From assembly GCA_963832365.1 (NCBI GenBank), contig CAWHUL010000011.1, positions 62,001-126,000 on the forward strand: a stretch of DNA of 64,000 nt, in the 5' to 3' direction. The stretch's first letter is position 1. Each line of letters starts with the position of its first letter. Below the pieces are notes generated by a model. The model did no database searches. It was given only the letters and a program-made list of their open reading frames with translations, and was not told the DNA's origin. Shown here piece by piece: positions 8,802 to 16,201 of this stretch. Position numbers and translations under genes: made by a program. Source of the DNA: CAWBRT01 sp963832365 (lineage in GTDB: Bacteria; Acidobacteriota; Terriglobia; Terriglobales; Acidobacteriaceae).

Positions 8802-10760
8802 CTACTGTGTATCCACTTTAGGCTGCACCTTCCTGCTCAGCACCACCTCGACCCCGCCGAGGATCGCACGTCCCGGCATCGCCACTCCCGCAATCTCCTG
8901 ATAAGAAGTGTTAGCCAAGTTCGAAAGCTGCAAGAAAGGACGCACGTGCTGGAACTGCCGGGTGGCGGCCAGGTCCCATAACGCGTACGGATCGTTGTGG
9001 TATCGCTCGGTGACTCCGACCCGTGTGTGCAACTGAATTTTCCCCGGCAGCCGCGACTGCCATTGCACGGAAGCGTTGTTCACCGGATAGTTGAACAGAT
9101 ACCGGCTCAGCAGCCCGTTGAGAGCCTCCTGCGCGCCGTACAGCCACGCGTAGGCAATCGAAACTTGGTTGGTGCCGGAGACCTGCCAGCGCACTGCCGC
9201 CTCAACCCCCGTGAAGCTCAGCGCGTTCAGATTGCGGGCCTGATAAATGCAGCCCGACGATGTCGGCGTGGTGCAAGTCCGCGGAACCAGGCTCAGAGGC
9301 GCTGCCAGGTCGGTTAGATTGTTGGGCACCAGAACGTAGTCGATATCGTTTTTCTCATCGCGCCGGAAGACCGTTACCGAGCCAGCTAGGCGGCGACCAA
9401 TGCTCCACTCAAGGCCGCCATCGTAGCTCCATGCGGTTTCAGGTTGCAGAGCGGCGTTCCCAACCGTGGCCGGGTCTTTGTAGTAAAGGTCGGTATAGGT
9501 CGGCAGTCGAAAGGCGCGGCCAACCGAAGCGCGCAGCTTCAGGTGTTCGGAGAGTCGATAGCCACCCGCAACCGTCGGCGTAAAGACACCGTGCCCATCG
9601 GGAGCGTAGTATTCTTCGCGCCCTCCCACGGAAAGCGAAAGCCGCTGCACCGGCTTCCAATCGAGATTGGCGTAGATGCCGCCGCGATTGCGCGCGTGCT
9701 GGCCGAGCGCCAGGGTTTCGCCCAGCGATGAAAAATTATTACTGTCGATGGTGTCGCGATACGCCTCCACGCCGTAGAACACGTTCAGCTTCTTGCCGAG
9801 ATTGTTGTGCCGCCGGATTGCCGCCTGCCAGCTATTGGTCAAGTGATCGTTCGTGTAGGCCGCCGGGTTAGTGCGAAAGAGCTCGAACAAATCCGTGTGT
9901 CTGCGGTAGCCAAACTGAACCAGGGTGTTGGCCCCCAACTCCTGCGAAACACCGGCAACCCAGGTTTTCGTACGCTCCCACGAGGGGAAGTTCCCATAGA
10001 ACTGGTTTGCGCCAAACGGTTTGTCGCCGCCTGCCAGCAGCACCGTAGTCGCCCCCAGCCTGGTTCCCAGGTGGGTCTCGGAGCTGCCGGTCAAAGCGCG
10101 GTAGTCGCGGTCCGTCGTGAACCCGGTCGAAAAATCGCGCCCGAAGGAAACCTGTTCCGTCCAACGCCTGGCCGCCACGGAGGCGCTTCCGAACTGCTGG
10201 TTCGTTCCAAAATTTCCAAACGCAGAGCCCGCGCGCACCTCCGTCGCAACCGGCGGCGCGGTAATGAAGTTCACCACGCCTCCAATCGCATCGGAGCCGT
10301 ACATGGTTGACCCACTGCCGTGCAGAACCTCTATACGGTCAATCGATTGGAACGGCATCGGCAAGTCGAGATTGTGATGGCCGCTCTGGGCATCGTTCAT
10401 CCGCAGCCCGTCAACCAGCACCAGGCTTTGCCCGAAAGAGGACCCGCGAATCGACAGGTCGCTCTGGATGCCATGCGGCCCGCGTTCCTGCAAATCCACC
10501 GCCGGGTCCAACCGCAGAATATTGACCAGGCTCGGATACAGCGCGCGCGTGTTGCGCACGTCCAGCAGCGTGACATCGCGATCGACGTCCGTGATAGCGA
10601 CCGGTTCATAAGTCCCGGTCACGACCACCTCTTCCTTGTGGACGGGGAGGTTAGACTTGGTTGCTTCTGGGTTCGGCGCGCCCTGTTCCGCGGAAGCGAA
10701 ACTGCACCCAAGGAGTACGAGGCCGATGAAGCGCGGAAAAAGCCGTAACCAAAAATGCAT
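8802..10760 (-). CDS. TonB-dependent outer-membrane receptor
   Basis: 652 residues with a signal peptide ending near FASAEQ. The TonB-box-like start of the mature part is KEEVVVTGTYEP. The plug domain follows (LVNILRLDPAVDLQERG, IRGSSFGQSLVLVDGLRMND, DRIEVLHGSGSTMYGSDAIG), then a beta-barrel to the C-terminus. The short plug and barrel resemble BtuB/vitamin-type receptors, but no cobalamin riboswitch is visible upstream, so the ligand is unknown. It lies 74 nt downstream of the NtrX-like gene on the same strand and may be cotranscribed. The final residues (KVQPKVDTQ) extend past the usual aromatic terminal strand. Confidence 0.88.
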   Translation of the reverse strand: MHFWLRLFPRFIGLVLLGCSFASAEQGAPNPEATKSNLPVHKEEVVVTGTYEPVAITDVDRDVTLLDVRNTRALYPSLVNILRLDPAVDLQERGPHGIQSDLSIRGSSFGQSLVLVDGLRMNDAQSGHHNLDLPMPFQSIDRIEVLHGSGSTMYGSDAIGGVVNFITAPPVATEVRAGSAFGNFGTNQQFGSASVAARRWTEQVSFGRDFSTGFTTDRDYRALTGSSETHLGTRLGATTVLLAGGDKPFGANQFYGNFPSWERTKTWVAGVSQELGANTLVQFGYRRHTDLFELFRTNPAAYTNDHLTNSWQAAIRRHNNLGKKLNVFYGVEAYRDTIDSNNFSSLGETLALGQHARNRGGIYANLDWKPVQRLSLSVGGREEYYAPDGHGVFTPTVAGGYRLSEHLKLRASVGRAFRLPTYTDLYYKDPATVGNAALQPETAWSYDGGLEWSIGRRLAGSVTVFRRDEKNDIDYVLVPNNLTDLAAPLSLVPRTCTTPTSSGCIYQARNLNALSFTGVEAAVRWQVSGTNQVSIAYAWLYGAQEALNGLLSRYLFNYPVNNASVQWQSRLPGKIQLHTRVGVTERYHNDPYALWDLAATRQFQHVRPFLQLSNLANTSYQEIAGVAMPGRAILGGVEVVLSRKVQPKVDTQ

Positions 10761-10834
10761 CAATCACACTGAATTCGATTAAGTTCGAGGCCGATTAGAG
10801 TTTGAGGGTGCCCACGTGCGGGGTAGACCCCGCG

Positions 10835-12187
10835 CTATTCTTTAACCGCGATTCCCAGCGCCTTCATCTTGCGGTACAGGTGGCTTCGCTCCAGTCCCAA
10901 GGCGTCGGCCGTGCGGCTGATATTGCCGTGATTCTCGTCGAGCTTCTTCAGAATGTAATCGCGCTCATAAGCCGCGCGGGCCTGGTGCAGCGTGGAAAAC
11001 TCGCCCATGTTGCGGCGCGATCCCTCGCGATAGAGCAGCGGCGGCAAGTGTTTGCGTTCGATCTTGTGTGCCGTGGGATTCATGATGACGACACGTTCCA
11101 CCACGTTCCGCAGTTCGCGCACGTTGCCCGGCCACGAATAGCGGAGCAGAATCTCCATGGAATCGTCGCTCATCTCCTTGTCGCGGCGGCCGTAGGCGGC
11201 GGAAAATTCGTGCAGGAAGTGCCGCGTAAGCAGCGGAATATCCTCTTTGCGCTCGCGCAGCGGCGAAACGAAAAACGGGATCACATTCAGCCGGTAGAAA
11301 AGGTCTTCGCGAAAATTTCCCTTGCCGATTTCGTCTTCCAGGTCTTTATTTGTGGCTGCTATGACGCGAGTGTCGACCTTCACCGCCTCCTCGCGTCCCA
11401 CGGGGATGAAGCGGCCTTCGTCGAGTGTGCGCAGCACCTTGCTCTGGGTCTTCAGGCTCATGTCGCCGACTTCGTCGAGAAACAGCGTGCCGCCATCGGC
11501 TTTCTGGAACTTGCCCGCCTTCTCGGTGCTGGCGCCGGGGAATGCCCCTTTGCAATGCCCAAACAGTTCGCTTTCGATCATGTCCTCGGGAATCGCCGCG
11601 CAGTTGACTTCGACAAACATCTCCTGGCGTCGCAGGCTCTGCGCGTGAATCGCGCGCGCGACCAGCTCTTTGCCGGTTCCCGATTCGCCGTAAATGAGCA
11701 CCCGCCCGTTGGTCGGGGCCATCAGGCCGATCTGCTGGCGCAAGGCCTTCGCCGGGATGCTCTCGCCGACAATCTCACTCGGTGAAAACGCCTCGCGCTT
11801 GAGGTCGACGTTCTCGGAGCGCAGCTTACGCGCCTCGGCGGCATTCTTCACCACGATCAGGGTTTTATCGACCGAGAGAGGTTTTTCCAGAAAGTCGTAA
11901 GCTCCGAGTTTTGTGGCCTTGACCGCGGTTTCGATGCTGCCGTGTCCGGAGATCATGATGATCTCGGGATGATTTTCCAGCGCACTGACCCGCTCCAACA
12001 CCTCAAGCCCGTCGATTCCCGGCAGCCAGATGTCGAGCAGCACCACGTCGAACTGGCGCTCGGCAAGCGCTTGCAGGCAGTCCTCGCCGCTTTCGACCGC
12101 GCTGGTCTCGTATCCCTCGTCCTCCAGCACGCCGCTCAGAGAGGTGCGAATCCCGTATTCGTCATCGACGATCAGTACTTGAACCAT
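10835..12187 (-). CDS. ntrX: NtrX-like sigma54-type response regulator
   Basis: 450 residues from the ATG at 12187: receiver domain (phospho-acceptor D52 in LLDIWLPG; TKPL-like EKPL at 101-104), AAA+ domain with Walker A GESGTGKE (168-175) and Walker B-type GGTLFLDEVGD, and a C-terminal Fis-type helix-turn-helix (NISRTADALGLERSHLYRKM). The layout fits NtrX. The sigma54-contacting loop reads GAFPGA (214-219) rather than the usual GAFTGA, although the rest of the AAA+ core is intact. A likely partner is the NtrY-like kinase at 44424-46700, some 32 kb away. TACAAT lies 8 nt before the ATG. The name is by similarity and could be another NtrC-family member. Confidence 0.85.
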   Translation of the reverse strand: MVQVLIVDDEYGIRTSLSGVLEDEGYETSAVESGEDCLQALAERQFDVVLLDIWLPGIDGLEVLERVSALENHPEIIMISGHGSIETAVKATKLGAYDFLEKPLSVDKTLIVVKNAAEARKLRSENVDLKREAFSPSEIVGESIPAKALRQQIGLMAPTNGRVLIYGESGTGKELVARAIHAQSLRRQEMFVEVNCAAIPEDMIESELFGHCKGAFPGASTEKAGKFQKADGGTLFLDEVGDMSLKTQSKVLRTLDEGRFIPVGREEAVKVDTRVIAATNKDLEDEIGKGNFREDLFYRLNVIPFFVSPLRERKEDIPLLTRHFLHEFSAAYGRRDKEMSDDSMEILLRYSWPGNVRELRNVVERVVIMNPTAHKIERKHLPPLLYREGSRRNMGEFSTLHQARAAYERDYILKKLDENHGNISRTADALGLERSHLYRKMKALGIAVKE

Positions 12188-12195
12188 GTGGCAGA

Positions 12196-12201
12196 ATTGT
12201 A
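12196..12201 (-). promoter_or_regulatory. Candidate -10 box (TACAAT) of ntrX
   Basis: On the minus strand TACAAT ends 8 nt before the ATG at 12187, consistent with a leaderless transcript. No clear -35 box is present. Confidence 0.35.
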
Positions 12202-12257
12202 TCGCGACCGTCAAATCTGGAACGCATTATTATTGGGCTAGTGGCGAGGCTCGGCTC

Positions 12258-12287
12258 GCTGGGGTGACTGGGGGCTAACGTGGGGTA
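12258..12287. repeat. Truncated hairpin repeat
   Basis: CTGGGGTGACTGGGGGCTAA followed by CGTGGGG matches the right half of the nested hairpin repeat at 14445-14521. The left arm is missing. Confidence 0.5.
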
Positions 12288-12309
12288 CTTCGCTTTTTGG
12301 TTTTTGAGC

Positions 12310-12852
12310 TTAGTTTGCCACTGCGGTGAAGTTGATGGTATTCGTGATCGCCCCGGCTGCAACCGTGCTCGGCATCGTGATCGCCAGCGTGTATGGAACC
12401 GCCGTCGAGTAGCGTGCATCGTTCTGCGAGACGATCTGCGATGTAGTGTTTAGCGTGTTGCTCCCCAACTTATACGTCAAAGCGCCTGGTGCCGAAGCCA
12501 GGGACGCGCTCAAATTGAAGCTGGTGGAAGTCACGCCTCCCGAATCGACGTACACATCTACCGGTGTGCTCACCGTGAAGGAGTTTGCGGTCGTGCTCCT
12601 GCTTACCCCGGTTGCAAGCGCCCCAAACATCGAAACATTCCCAAAGTTCAGGCCGGCATTGGGTGTCGACGCCGACGTTAAGCTGACGCCGTTGCTGTCC
12701 GACATGAATATCAGCACGATACCGCCTCTGTGCTGCACGGACCCATTGATCACCCCGGTCGCCACCAGTTGAGCCTGGCTCAGCACTGGAAACAGCAGGA
12801 GGAACACGATTCCGGCTGCCAGACACCCGAATTGTCTCCTGTTCCTGCTCAT
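12310..12852 (-). CDS. Secreted beta-rich protein, second of a tandem pair
   Basis: 180 residues. The ATG at 12852 follows GAGGTGAGC, a strong ribosome binding site. A signal peptide (GCLAAGIVFLLLFPVLSQAQ) precedes a Ser/Thr/Gly-rich, beta-strand-like mature part with no cysteine and a C-terminal strand pattern AAGAITNTINFTAVAN. This shape recalls spore-coat-U or fimbrial-type beta-sandwich domains, but I cannot assign a family. It starts 2 nt after the stop of the upstream secreted protein (12855-13400), so the two are translationally linked and probably act together at the surface. Confidence 0.65.
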   Translation of the reverse strand: MSRNRRQFGCLAAGIVFLLLFPVLSQAQLVATGVINGSVQHRGGIVLIFMSDSNGVSLTSASTPNAGLNFGNVSMFGALATGVSRSTTANSFTVSTPVDVYVDSGGVTSTSFNLSASLASAPGALTYKLGSNTLNTTSQIVSQNDARYSTAVPYTLAITMPSTVAAGAITNTINFTAVAN

Positions 12853-12854
12853 GC

Positions 12855-13400
12855 TCACCTCGCGATCGCCTCGAACTGCACCGTAGGAGATATATTTCCA
12901 TCCGGCACCTGCTTGCTGATTTGCGTCGCAAAAGTCTGGACGCTGCTGCCGTACGCATTCGTCTGCAACGCCGCGGCGGGCCGCGCAGTTCCTAACTGTG
13001 TTCCCGACAGCCAATGCGACACCTTCCCCGGAATCACGCTCGACACCCAGACGCGCAGGTCATATTGCGTGCTCGGCGAATTGGAGGTATCCACCTCCAG
13101 ATAAAGCGCGCTGCTCAACTGGTACGTCGATCCGTCTATCACCGTGTACTGGCCGCACCCACCGTGTTGCCCCTGGGATGGCTGCGTGCCCCAGCCCAGA
13201 TAAAGCCCAACATTGTTGGTGCCCGCGTTGCCCAGCGGGCAGGCGCCCGGATAGTTATTGAAAACTAGACTGATCGAAGGCTGCACCTGCGCCGAAAGCG
13301 TCAGCGTCATGGTCTGCCCATGCGCGCCAATGGCCGCAAGCATCACGAGGACGCAAACGCTCGCGACCATCCAACTTTCGATATGTCCCGCTCGCCGCAT
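12855..13400 (-). CDS. Secreted beta-rich protein, first of a tandem pair
   Basis: 181 residues with a signal peptide ending near AIGAHGQ. The mature part begins TMTLTLSAQVQPSISLVFNN and ends GNISPTVQFEAIAR, a pattern of alternating hydrophobic residues seen in beta-sandwich surface proteins. Two cysteines (in GACPLG and HGGCGQY) could form a disulfide. No family was recognised with confidence; DUF4402-like or fimbrial-type domains are possible. It is the promoter-proximal gene of a two-gene operon with 12310-12852. The ribosome binding site is weak (AAGAAGACTGA). Confidence 0.65.
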   Translation of the reverse strand: MRRAGHIESWMVASVCVLVMLAAIGAHGQTMTLTLSAQVQPSISLVFNNYPGACPLGNAGTNNVGLYLGWGTQPSQGQHGGCGQYTVIDGSTYQLSSALYLEVDTSNSPSTQYDLRVWVSSVIPGKVSHWLSGTQLGTARPAAALQTNAYGSSVQTFATQISKQVPDGNISPTVQFEAIAR

Positions 13401-13634
13401 TCAGTCTTCTTGTCTTCCAACGTTCCGGACGAATACTTCATACCGGACGCTTGCCGCCACTGCAAATGGCATTGCTTCAAATCCCGGACATACAGCTAGT
13501 CTCAGGATCCCTACCGATACGGAATACAGCTTAGGCGGATTACTTAGAACCCACAACGTAACGTAAGTAACCTAAAGGGCGATGCCCAAGTCCCGCAGGG
13601 GTGCCAGATAGAGACACTACATCGGCCCTCGCGT

Positions 13635-13771
13635 GTGTCATCCTGAGCGGAGCGAAGGATCCCTACATGGCGTGGAGCAGATTGCGCGGTCGAAGGACTT
13701 CATCAAAGAACCCAGAATGCACGGAGAAGGGGACAGCTCTCTGGGATGCTTCGCTGCTGCTCAGCATGACA
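13635..13771. repeat. Paired TGTCATCCTGAGC repeat
   Basis: Left arm GTGTCATCCTGAGCGGAGCG continues into AAGGATCC; right arm GGGATGCTTCGCTGCTGCTC continues into AGCATGACA, an imperfect inverted copy about 85 nt away. The same block recurs at 14591-14771. The remainder of the 13401-13914 gap holds the hairpin pair listed next and about 230 nt (13401-13634) in which I see no gene or known RNA. Confidence 0.75.
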
Positions 13772-13797
13772 TTCACTTTGACGATCCGGCCCTGCCG

Positions 13798-13898
13798 GGT
13801 GCCCCATACTAGCGTCGTGCGGTTCGACGCTAGGGTGGAACTGTTGATGCTTCCCAACAAACTGCCCCACTCAAGCCAACCGAGGGCTCGAATGGGGC
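13798..13898. repeat. Two hairpin repeats in tandem
   Basis: The first hairpin has CTAGCGTCG pairing with CGACGCTAG inside GGTGCCCCA / GGGTGG arms. The second has GCCCCACTCAAGCC opposite GGGCTCGAATGGGGC. The same two-hairpin order recurs at 14788-14892 and 15191-15296. Confidence 0.75.
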
Positions 13899-13914
13899 GC
13901 CCACAGTGATTGGT

Positions 13915-14229
13915 TCACGCCGCCTTTGTAGTTTCCTGCTTGGACTGATGCACGACTACTTCGCCGGTCATTACTTCGGGCGGACTTGAAATAAGCGACG
14001 CAAGGTTCTTCTGAACCCAATCTGCTGCCGCACGCACGGATTCGTCTGCCCCGGCCTTATCCTTGAATACGTTTACGGAAAACATTTCGTTTTCCCCTGC
14101 GGATGTCCAGAAATACTCAACGAATCCGGGCAACTTGCTAACGATTGGCACAAAGCCCTCCTGAACTCGACGTTTAAGCTCCGCGGTCGAGCCAGGGGCG
14201 ATCTTGTAACGACGAATGGTGATGTACAT
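13915..14229 (-). CDS. Antibiotic biosynthesis monooxygenase (ABM)-like protein
   Basis: 104-residue single-domain protein (MYITIRRYKIAPGSTAELKR, then GFVPIVSKLPGFVEYFW and FKDKAGADESVRAA) with the ferredoxin-like alpha/beta pattern of ABM-domain proteins. Such proteins act as small oxygenases or as binding modules, and the substrate here is unknown. The ATG at 14229 is well supported by AAAAGGAGAATAGCC just upstream. The gene is sandwiched between two copies of a composite repeat of about 265-300 bp, which may indicate movement or a duplication event. Confidence 0.75.
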   Translation of the reverse strand: MYITIRRYKIAPGSTAELKRRVQEGFVPIVSKLPGFVEYFWTSAGENEMFSVNVFKDKAGADESVRAAADWVQKNLASLISSPPEVMTGEVVVHQSKQETTKAA

Positions 14230-14377
14230 GGCTATTCTCCTTTTCAATTGGCGGATCGAATTTCCCAGGCAGCCGAGGCATAGGAACGTAAATCGCTGGA
14301 AGGAGTTGCCCGCACTTCCAGCACGTCGAGATGGCCGGGGATCATGCTGATTCTTTGCCGGTGATGACAAGCAGAAA

Positions 14378-14414
14378 GGTGGCCCATATTTGCCATCCGT
14401 TGGCAAATGTGGGG
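14378..14414. repeat. Hairpin repeat, CATT/AATG class variant
   Basis: GGTGGCCCATATTTGCC opposite GGCAAATGTGGGG. The inner stem extends through the former loop (TTTGCC with GGCAAA), and one arm has a CATT to TATT change that pairs as G:U in RNA. Confidence 0.65.
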
Positions 14415-14444
14415 ATGTTCGGCTCTGTTCTTCAGCTCTTCGTC

Positions 14445-14521
14445 GGGTGCCCCACGTTCCGCCCCGCGTCGGGGTCCCCAACGAGGCTCGGCTCGTTGGG
14501 GTGATTGGGGCTAACGTGGGG
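14445..14521. repeat. Nested hairpin repeat
   Basis: Outer arms GGGTGCCCCACGTT and GCTAACGTGGGG enclose a second perfect hairpin, CCCCAACGAG with CTCGTTGGGG. It looks like one repeat inserted in the loop of another. Confidence 0.65.
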
Positions 14522-14590
14522 TAGTTTCTTTCTGAATCGTGGCGCCGTCTCGGGAGTGTCATCCGTGCCCAGCAGTGTCATCCCTCGCGA

Positions 14591-14771
14591 GTGTCATCCT
14601 GAGCAGAGCCGGGGTCCCCGGCGACGGCGCTTTTCCGTCGCTGGGGTGGAGGAGCGAAGGATCCCTATGTGGCGTGGAGCAGATTGCGCGGCCCGAGGAC
14701 TTCTTCAAAGAACTGAGCGGCGCGGAGTAGGGACAGTTCCCTGGGATGCTTCGCTGCTGCTCAGCATGACA
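14591..14771. repeat. Paired TGTCATCCTGAGC repeat with interrupted left arm
   Basis: It matches 13635-13771, but the left arm is split by GGGGTCCCCGGCGACGGCGC and more before GGAGCGAAGGATCC resumes. Two further TGTCATCC starts lie just upstream, near 14556 and 14576, so arms are stacked here. Confidence 0.65.
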
Positions 14772-14787
14772 TTCACTTTGACAGACC

Positions 14788-14892
14788 GGGTGCCCCATTC
14801 TAGCGTCGTGCGGTTCGACGTTAGGGTGGGGTCGTTGATGCTTCCCAACAAACTGCCCCACTCAAGCCAACCGAAGGCTTGAATGGGCCACC
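14788..14892. repeat. Two hairpin repeats in tandem
   Basis: Same order as at 13798-13898: the CTAGCGTCG hairpin, a short spacer with GATGCTTCCCAACAAAC, then the TCAAGCC/GGCTTGA hairpin. Confidence 0.7.
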
Positions 14893-14933
14893 CGCGGGCC
14901 ACCTATGCATTTTCATCAATCGGAACAATCGCC

Positions 14934-15033
14934 GGGTGCCCCAGGTTCGCCTGCTTTTGGCTAACCTGGGGTAGTTTCTTGAACTGCGCAGCGGAGCCGG
15001 GGTCCCCCACGTTCCGCCTTGGGCTAACGTGGG
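14934..15033. repeat. Two hairpin repeats (GGTT/AACC and CGTT/AACG)
   Basis: GGGTGCCCCAGGTTC with GGCTAACCTGGGG (14934-14969) is followed by CCCCCACGTT with GCTAACGTGGG (15001-15033). Together they show the compensated inner-stem change within 100 nt. Confidence 0.7.
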
Positions 15034-15055
15034 TAGTTTCGTAGCGGTCCCAGGA

Positions 15056-15169
15056 GTGTCATCCTGAGCGGAGCGAAGGATCCATGCATTTCTCTCTGGG
15101 TTCCTATAGCTGCCGGAGAGAATGCATAGATCGTCACGTCGCGCCTGGCGGCGCTCCTCACGATGACAC
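15056..15169. repeat. Composite interspersed repeat
   Basis: GTGTCATCCTGAGCGGAGCG leads through GGATCC to an inverted pair ATGCATTTCTCTC / GAGAGAATGCAT. It ends with the unit TAGATCGTCACG to CACGATGACACGC, also present at 2255-2306. Confidence 0.6.
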
Positions 15170-15190
15170 GCACTATGGAAGGGAACGACT

Positions 15191-15296
15191 GGGTGCCCCA
15201 TTCTAGCGTCGTGCGGTTTCGACGCTAGGGTGGGGTCGTTGACGCTTCCCACCAAACTGCCCCACTCAAGCCAACCGAAGGCTTGAAGGGGCCACC
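15191..15296. repeat. Two hairpin repeats abutting a transposase remnant
   Basis: Third copy of the CTAGCGTCG hairpin plus TCAAGCC hairpin pair. Its right end (GGGGCCACC) stops a few bases from where homology to an IS5-type transposase begins at 15300. This and the preceding repeat entries account for most of the 14230-15299 stretch, in which I see no gene. Confidence 0.7.
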
Positions 15297-15299
15297 AGC

Positions 15300-15503
15300 C
15301 CGGAAGTTCATGATCGTGGTGTCTTCGGGGATCGGCGCGCTCAGCGTCAGACGTGCGAACTGGCGCATGGGGGGGATTTCGTAGAGCGCTTCTTCCATGG
15401 CCGGATCGCTTAGGGAGAACCAGTTCTGCAGCAGGTGGATGCGCAGCATGGTCTCCAGTGGGTAGGGTTCCTTATCCTCAATGTCCACATTCAATGCCGC
15501 CAA
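15300..15503 (-). pseudogene. IS5-family transposase N-terminal remnant
   Basis: An open stretch encodes EPYPLETMLRIHLLQNWF, then LSDPAMEEALYEIPPMRQFA and PIPEDTTIMNFR. This matches the N-terminal part of IS5-group transposases (compare the typical LETMLRIHxxQxWFxLSDPAMEEAL). The catalytic DDE residues and the rest of the protein are absent; the frame runs straight into a hairpin repeat. The first ten residues of the open frame are not IS-like. It is therefore a dead fragment. No terminal inverted repeats of an IS were identified. Confidence 0.75.
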
Positions 15504-15685
15504 TTAACGAACAACAGCAAGCCGCTGTCGCTGTAGTCTTTCTGAGCTTTGGCCCTGCAAGTGTTAGCCGGTATGGTCGTAAAGCGGGCGAAGGCGCCTT
15601 TCTCGACCATCCGTACCGCAGCGCCCTTTTCAATCACTTCCTTCTCTTCGCCGTCCTGTGCCTTGCCGTCGCGCGGCTCTTGCAT
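15491..15685 (-). CDS. Small unidentified ORF, possible gene remnant
   Basis: 64 codons (KEVIEKGAAVRMVEKGAF in the middle, LLLFVNWRH at the end) lying just upstream of the transposase remnant and overlapping its first codons. It has no recognised domain. It could be a remnant of the DNA displaced by the insertion or may not be coding at all. Confidence 0.2.
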   Translation of the reverse strand: MQEPRDGKAQDGEEKEVIEKGAAVRMVEKGAFARFTTIPANTCRAKAQKDYSDSGLLLFVNWRH

Positions 15686-15693
15686 CCAATATG

Positions 15694-15709
15694 GATACTA
15701 TATAGTATC
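15694..15709. promoter_or_regulatory. Palindromic operator of the Rrf2 gene
   Basis: GATACTATATAGTATC is a perfect 16-bp palindrome ending 6 nt before the Rrf2 start codon. It contains TATAGT (15701-15706), a candidate -10 box 9 nt before the ATG. Autorepression by the Rrf2 protein is inferred. Confidence 0.65.
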
Positions 15710-15715
15710 TAGCAA

Positions 15716-16141
15716 ATGGCTTCAGTAAACACTCAATTTTCGATCGCCGTCCACGTAATGGCGGCAATCGCACATCACGAGGGAGTTTTCACGTCGGAAA
15801 TTCTCGCGGGCAGCGTGAATGCGAACCCGGTTTTCGTTAAGAGAATCCTCGTTAAACTCTCGAAGGCGAAGCTGGCTAAGACGACTGTTGGTAAGTCGGG
15901 TGGTTATGGCCTGGCACGAAGCCCAAAGAGTATTTCCCTCTTAGACATCTACTCTGCGGTAAACCCTCCAGATGCTTTTGCCATCCATGCCTATCCCAAA
16001 ACGAAGGAGTGTGTCGTGAGCTGTAACATCAAGGAAGTCATGAGCGACGTGCTGGTTGGCACTCAGGAGGCCGTCCGTAGGGACCTGAGGCAGACGACGT
16101 TGGCGGATGTGGTGTCCAAAATCAGGGCCAGGTCCGGTTGA
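15716..16141 (+). CDS. Rrf2-family transcriptional regulator
   Basis: 141 residues with the Rrf2 winged-helix layout: N-terminal helix (QFSIAVHVMAAIAHH), recognition region (VNANPVFVKRILVKLSKAKL) and wing (KSGGYGLARSPKSISLLDIY). The C-terminal part carries two cysteines in KECVVSCNIKEV, but not the three-Cys set of Fe-S Rrf2 members, so a thiol-based or ligand sensor is more likely than an Fe-S cluster. The start codon lies 6 nt after a perfect palindrome, and no ribosome binding site is visible, suggesting a leaderless, autoregulated transcript. The downstream SDR gene has a similar operator and is the likely target. Confidence 0.9.
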   Translation: MASVNTQFSIAVHVMAAIAHHEGVFTSEILAGSVNANPVFVKRILVKLSKAKLAKTTVGKSGGYGLARSPKSISLLDIYSAVNPPDAFAIHAYPKTKECVVSCNIKEVMSDVLVGTQEAVRRDLRQTTLADVVSKIRARSG

Positions 16142-16159
16142 GTTTTTTTGCTCGAAATA

Positions 16160-16176
16160 GATACTTTTATAGTAAC
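16160..16176. promoter_or_regulatory. Second Rrf2-type operator, before the SDR gene
   Basis: GATACTTTTATAGTAAC resembles the palindrome at 15694-15709, with one extra base in the spacer and one mismatch. It also overlaps a TATAGT box (16168-16173). Confidence 0.55.
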
Positions 16177-16201
16177 TAATACCCAACGAAAGGAACACGA
16201 G

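Noticed and set aside
8911..10310. Long plus-strand ORFs opposite the TonB receptor gene
   Set aside because: They mirror a well-supported gene, have Arg/Pro-rich biased composition and show no domain.
10761..10834. Cobalamin riboswitch for the TonB receptor
   Set aside because: The gap is only 74 nt and has no B12-box-like sequence.
13560..13620. c-di-GMP or other riboswitch near GGGCGATGCCCAAGTCCC
   Set aside because: The conserved core of known classes is missing, and the segment does not lead into a gene in the right orientation at a sensible distance.
14821..15255. Minus-strand ORFs encoding HREERRQARRDD or SAQDDT-like peptides
   Set aside because: They are translations of the interspersed repeats. 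The same peptides appear at every repeat copy and have no start signals.
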